NCBI GenBank assembly: GCA_024508355.1 | Contig: JAMZEJ010000008.1 | Coordinates: 62,001 to 126,000, forward strand | DNA from: Rhizosaccharibacter radicis | GTDB taxonomy: Bacteria; Pseudomonadota; Alphaproteobacteria; Acetobacterales; Acetobacteraceae | Reading direction: 5' to 3' | DNA: 64,000 bases | Part shown: positions 61,875 through 64,000 of the stretch, piece after piece | Position numbering within the stretch: position 1 is the first letter of the stretch | Layout of the letters: each line of letters starts with the position of its first letter | Program-made: the position numbers and the translations under genes | Notes under the pieces: model-generated | Seen by the model: the letters and a program-made list of their open reading frames with translations, nothing else | Databases searched by the model: none | What the model was told of the DNA's origin: nothing

Positions 61875-63839
61875 CTACCGCGCCGCTGCCGGATGCGCCT
61901 GGAGGCTCTGGTGGGCGTGGCGCGGATAAAGATCGAGCAGGTTGACCAGCACGCCGTTGGTCCAGCCGAACCCGACCTGCAACGGGTATTCCCCGCCGCC
62001 GCCGCCGCCGTCGTCCTTGGTGCGGGCGTCACGGACGTTGTATTTCTCCAGCAGCACGCCGCTGCTGGCATAGGCCGCGATCTCGCGCTCGATCCAGCGC
62101 CGGGCGATCTCCTCGGCCAGCGCGTCCTGGCCGTAGCGGCGCAGGCCGATCACCGCCATCCATTGCATCGGCGCCCAGCCATTGGGCGCGTCCCATTGCT
62201 GGCCGTTGCGCATGTCGCTGGTGGTCATGCCGCCGGGGCGCAGCAGGCGGGCGCGGATGGTGTGCGCGGTGGCGTCCGCCTGAGCCTGCGTCGCCAGCCC
62301 GAAGAACAGCGGCACCACCATCGCCGCGGTCGCTGCGTCGTTGCGGGTGTCGTCCTGCCACACATAGTCGGTGAACATGCCGCCGGTGGGATCCCACATC
62401 AGCCGGCGGATCGCCCGGGCGCGGTCGGCGGCGCGATGCTCGAACGACGCCTGCTGGGCGGTGTCGTGCTTGAGGCCATACATCCGCGCCAGCGTTTGTT
62501 CCATGTGCAGCACGATGCTGTTGAGATCCACCGGCAGGATCTTGGTGGTGCGCACGGTCTCGATGGACCGCCCGTCAGCGAACCAGCGCGAGGAGAAATC
62601 CCAGCCGCTTTCGCCCGCCGCGCGCAGATCGCGATACATCTCGGCCGGTGGCCGGTGGCTGCGCGCGGCGGTTTCCACGTCCTCGCGGTAGCTCTCGTCG
62701 CGCGGCGTGTCGCGGTCGTCCCAGTAGCGGTTGAGCACGGCGCCGTCATGCAGCCGCACCACGTGCCGGTGGGCCTGCCCGGGCTGCAGCGCATCCGCGC
62801 CTTCCATCCAGTAATCGTATTCGCGGCGAAGCTCGGGAAGATACCGCAGATAAACGCCGTCGCCGTCGCGGGCCGCCACCAGGTCGATCATGCAGGCGAA
62901 GAAGGGCGGCTCGGAGCGGGACAGGTAGTAGGAACGGTTGCCGTTGGGGATATGGCCGTAGCGGTCGATCAGCGACGCCATGTTGCGCAGCATGTCGACG
63001 GTGAGGTCGTGGCGGCCGCTCCGTTCCAGCCCCAGCATGGTGAAGTAGCTGTCCCAGTAATAGATCTCGCTGAAACGCCCGCCCGGCACCACGTAGGGAA
63101 ACGGCAGCGGCAGCAGCGACGACCAGCGCACTTCCCGGTCCGGCTGCCGCAGCAGCACGTTCCACATGTCGGCGATATAGGTCTTGATGTGACGGTCCGG
63201 CGCCGGCTTGAAGGCGATGTCGGCGCGCTCGGGCATGGTGAAATGGTCGAGCGTGAACCGGCGCAGCTCGAAGCCGGGACGCTTCGACTGCTGGTCGTAG
63301 TCGCGCATCACCTGGGCGGGCGGCACCGTCGCCACCGCGTCCGCGAAGGTCTTCTGGTCGGAGAAGATCTGCTCCAGCTCCACCTGGCGGTAGAGCGCGC
63401 CATAGAGCTCCGAGGGCGGCGGCGGGAGCGCCACCGGCGCTTGCGGCACGGCCGGAAACGGCGCGCCATCCGGGGCGGCGGGGAGGGCCACCGCGGTGGC
63501 GCCGGCATGATCCCCGGCCGGACCGGGCAGGCCCGGGACGCCGCCCGGCGCGCCGTCGGCCCGCGCCGCGACCGGCAGCGCGCAGGCACCGGCCAGCATG
63601 AGCACCAGCGCCGGGAGCCGGGCCGACGACCATCCCGGACACGCCGGGCGCCGGACGGGGGCGACGGCACCCCCAGCCGGAACGCGCGGCATCGCCGCCG
63701 CCCGGGCATGGGTGCCGCGCGGATCGGCGGAACGGCTCACGGGTGGCACGCCCGATGGATCGCCGGCGTCCCTGCCCAAGAAGCTGTCCGGGCTTCTGTA
63801 CGACGCCCCGCCCTGCCGGGCGCCCGCGTGTGCCGCCAT
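61875..63839 (-). CDS. treA: Periplasmic trehalase (GH37)
   Basis: Trehalase cuts trehalose into two glucose molecules. Both GH37 signatures are present: PGGRFSEIYYWDSY and QWDAPNGWAP. The catalytic region includes HGAVLNRYWDD-like segments (RLHDGAVLNRYWDDRDTPRDESY) and ESGWDFSSRW. The start at ATG 63839 has a strong AGGAGGATCG just upstream; the signal-peptide-like helix (RLPALVLMLAGACALPVAARA) then lies near residues 55-75, after an unusually long N-region. A start at ATG 63692 would place the signal at the N terminus and is a good alternative. A glycine run (GGGGGG) replaces part of a loop near the C terminus. Confidence 0.93.
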   Translation of the reverse strand: MAAHAGARQGGASYRSPDSFLGRDAGDPSGVPPVSRSADPRGTHARAAAMPRVPAGGAVAPVRRPACPGWSSARLPALVLMLAGACALPVAARADGAPGGVPGLPGPAGDHAGATAVALPAAPDGAPFPAVPQAPVALPPPPSELYGALYRQVELEQIFSDQKTFADAVATVPPAQVMRDYDQQSKRPGFELRRFTLDHFTMPERADIAFKPAPDRHIKTYIADMWNVLLRQPDREVRWSSLLPLPFPYVVPGGRFSEIYYWDSYFTMLGLERSGRHDLTVDMLRNMASLIDRYGHIPNGNRSYYLSRSEPPFFACMIDLVAARDGDGVYLRYLPELRREYDYWMEGADALQPGQAHRHVVRLHDGAVLNRYWDDRDTPRDESYREDVETAARSHRPPAEMYRDLRAAGESGWDFSSRWFADGRSIETVRTTKILPVDLNSIVLHMEQTLARMYGLKHDTAQQASFEHRAADRARAIRRLMWDPTGGMFTDYVWQDDTRNDAATAAMVVPLFFGLATQAQADATAHTIRARLLRPGGMTTSDMRNGQQWDAPNGWAPMQWMAVIGLRRYGQDALAEEIARRWIEREIAAYASSGVLLEKYNVRDARTKDDGGGGGGEYPLQVGFGWTNGVLVNLLDLYPRHAHQSLQAHPAAAR

Positions 63840-64000
63840 CGATCCTCCTGTTGCCGCCCCGGGGCGAACGGTTCCGGACGCCCGGGGTGCTTCGCTTTCC
63901 CGGTCGCACACAAGGCGCGCGCTGGAAAGGGCGGGGGATACCCGGACGGATGAAGGTCCCGTGCACGGGCCCGGTCGGAGGGCGTCGTTTCCGGGCGCCG

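Overview
This is a chromosomal window of very high GC from what looks like an alphaproteobacterium. The F1 genes atpHAGDC stand without the F0 genes, there is a queE-C-D-F set, a DUF484-xerC pair next to priA, a secreted tricorn-type protease and an outer-membrane TonB receptor. The Acetobacteraceae or a nearby Rhodospirillales family would fit, but that placement is an inference from gene content and not a phylogeny. Genes are dense, with many 1-8 base overlaps, and no rRNA, tRNA, IS element, phage or CRISPR was seen.

Layout. 1-2.5 kb: a TonB-dependent receptor (cut by the window edge) and a periplasmic NUP-family nucleoside protein. 2.6-5.0 kb: queE-queC-queD-queF, which makes preQ0 and preQ1 for queuosine. 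5.1-6.5 kb: a PAS-GGDEF diguanylate cyclase. 6.6-11.6 kb: the F1 ATP synthase operon on the minus strand. 11.7-18 kb: a 2H phosphoesterase, a small unknown gene, an exported tricorn protease and a CDF metal transporter.

18.1-37.6 kb is the metabolic centre: two back-to-back sugar operons. Leftward runs an ABC importer with a GatD-like dehydrogenase, an FGGY kinase, a SorC regulator and a HAD phosphatase, for an unidentified sugar or alditol. Rightward runs what reads as a complete 2-deoxyribose route. It has a DeoR-type repressor divergent from deoC, an ABC importer with two permeases, a DeoX-like mutarotase, a DeoK-type kinase, an acetaldehyde-type dehydrogenase and its DUF779 partner, with a strong terminator after the dehydrogenase. 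The proposed flow is uptake, anomer conversion, phosphorylation, aldol cleavage to glyceraldehyde 3-phosphate plus acetaldehyde, and oxidation of acetaldehyde to acetate.

37.7-48 kb: remnants of a type B carboxylesterase and an NTF2-like protein, a metallo-beta-lactamase-fold protein with an altered metal motif, and surface glycan genes (flippase, glycerophosphotransferase-like protein, propeller protein, two GT4 glycosyltransferases) interrupted by a divergent TetR/MFS efflux pair. 48-53 kb: an epoxide-hydrolase-like enzyme divergent from a TetR regulator with two clear operators, an SMR pump, and a LOV-domain hybrid histidine kinase that is probably a blue-light sensor. 53-64 kb: priA divergent from DUF484-xerC-pip, a secreted two-domain aspartic protease, a heptanucleotide tandem repeat, an NAD-dependent epimerase-like protein and a periplasmic GH37 trehalase.
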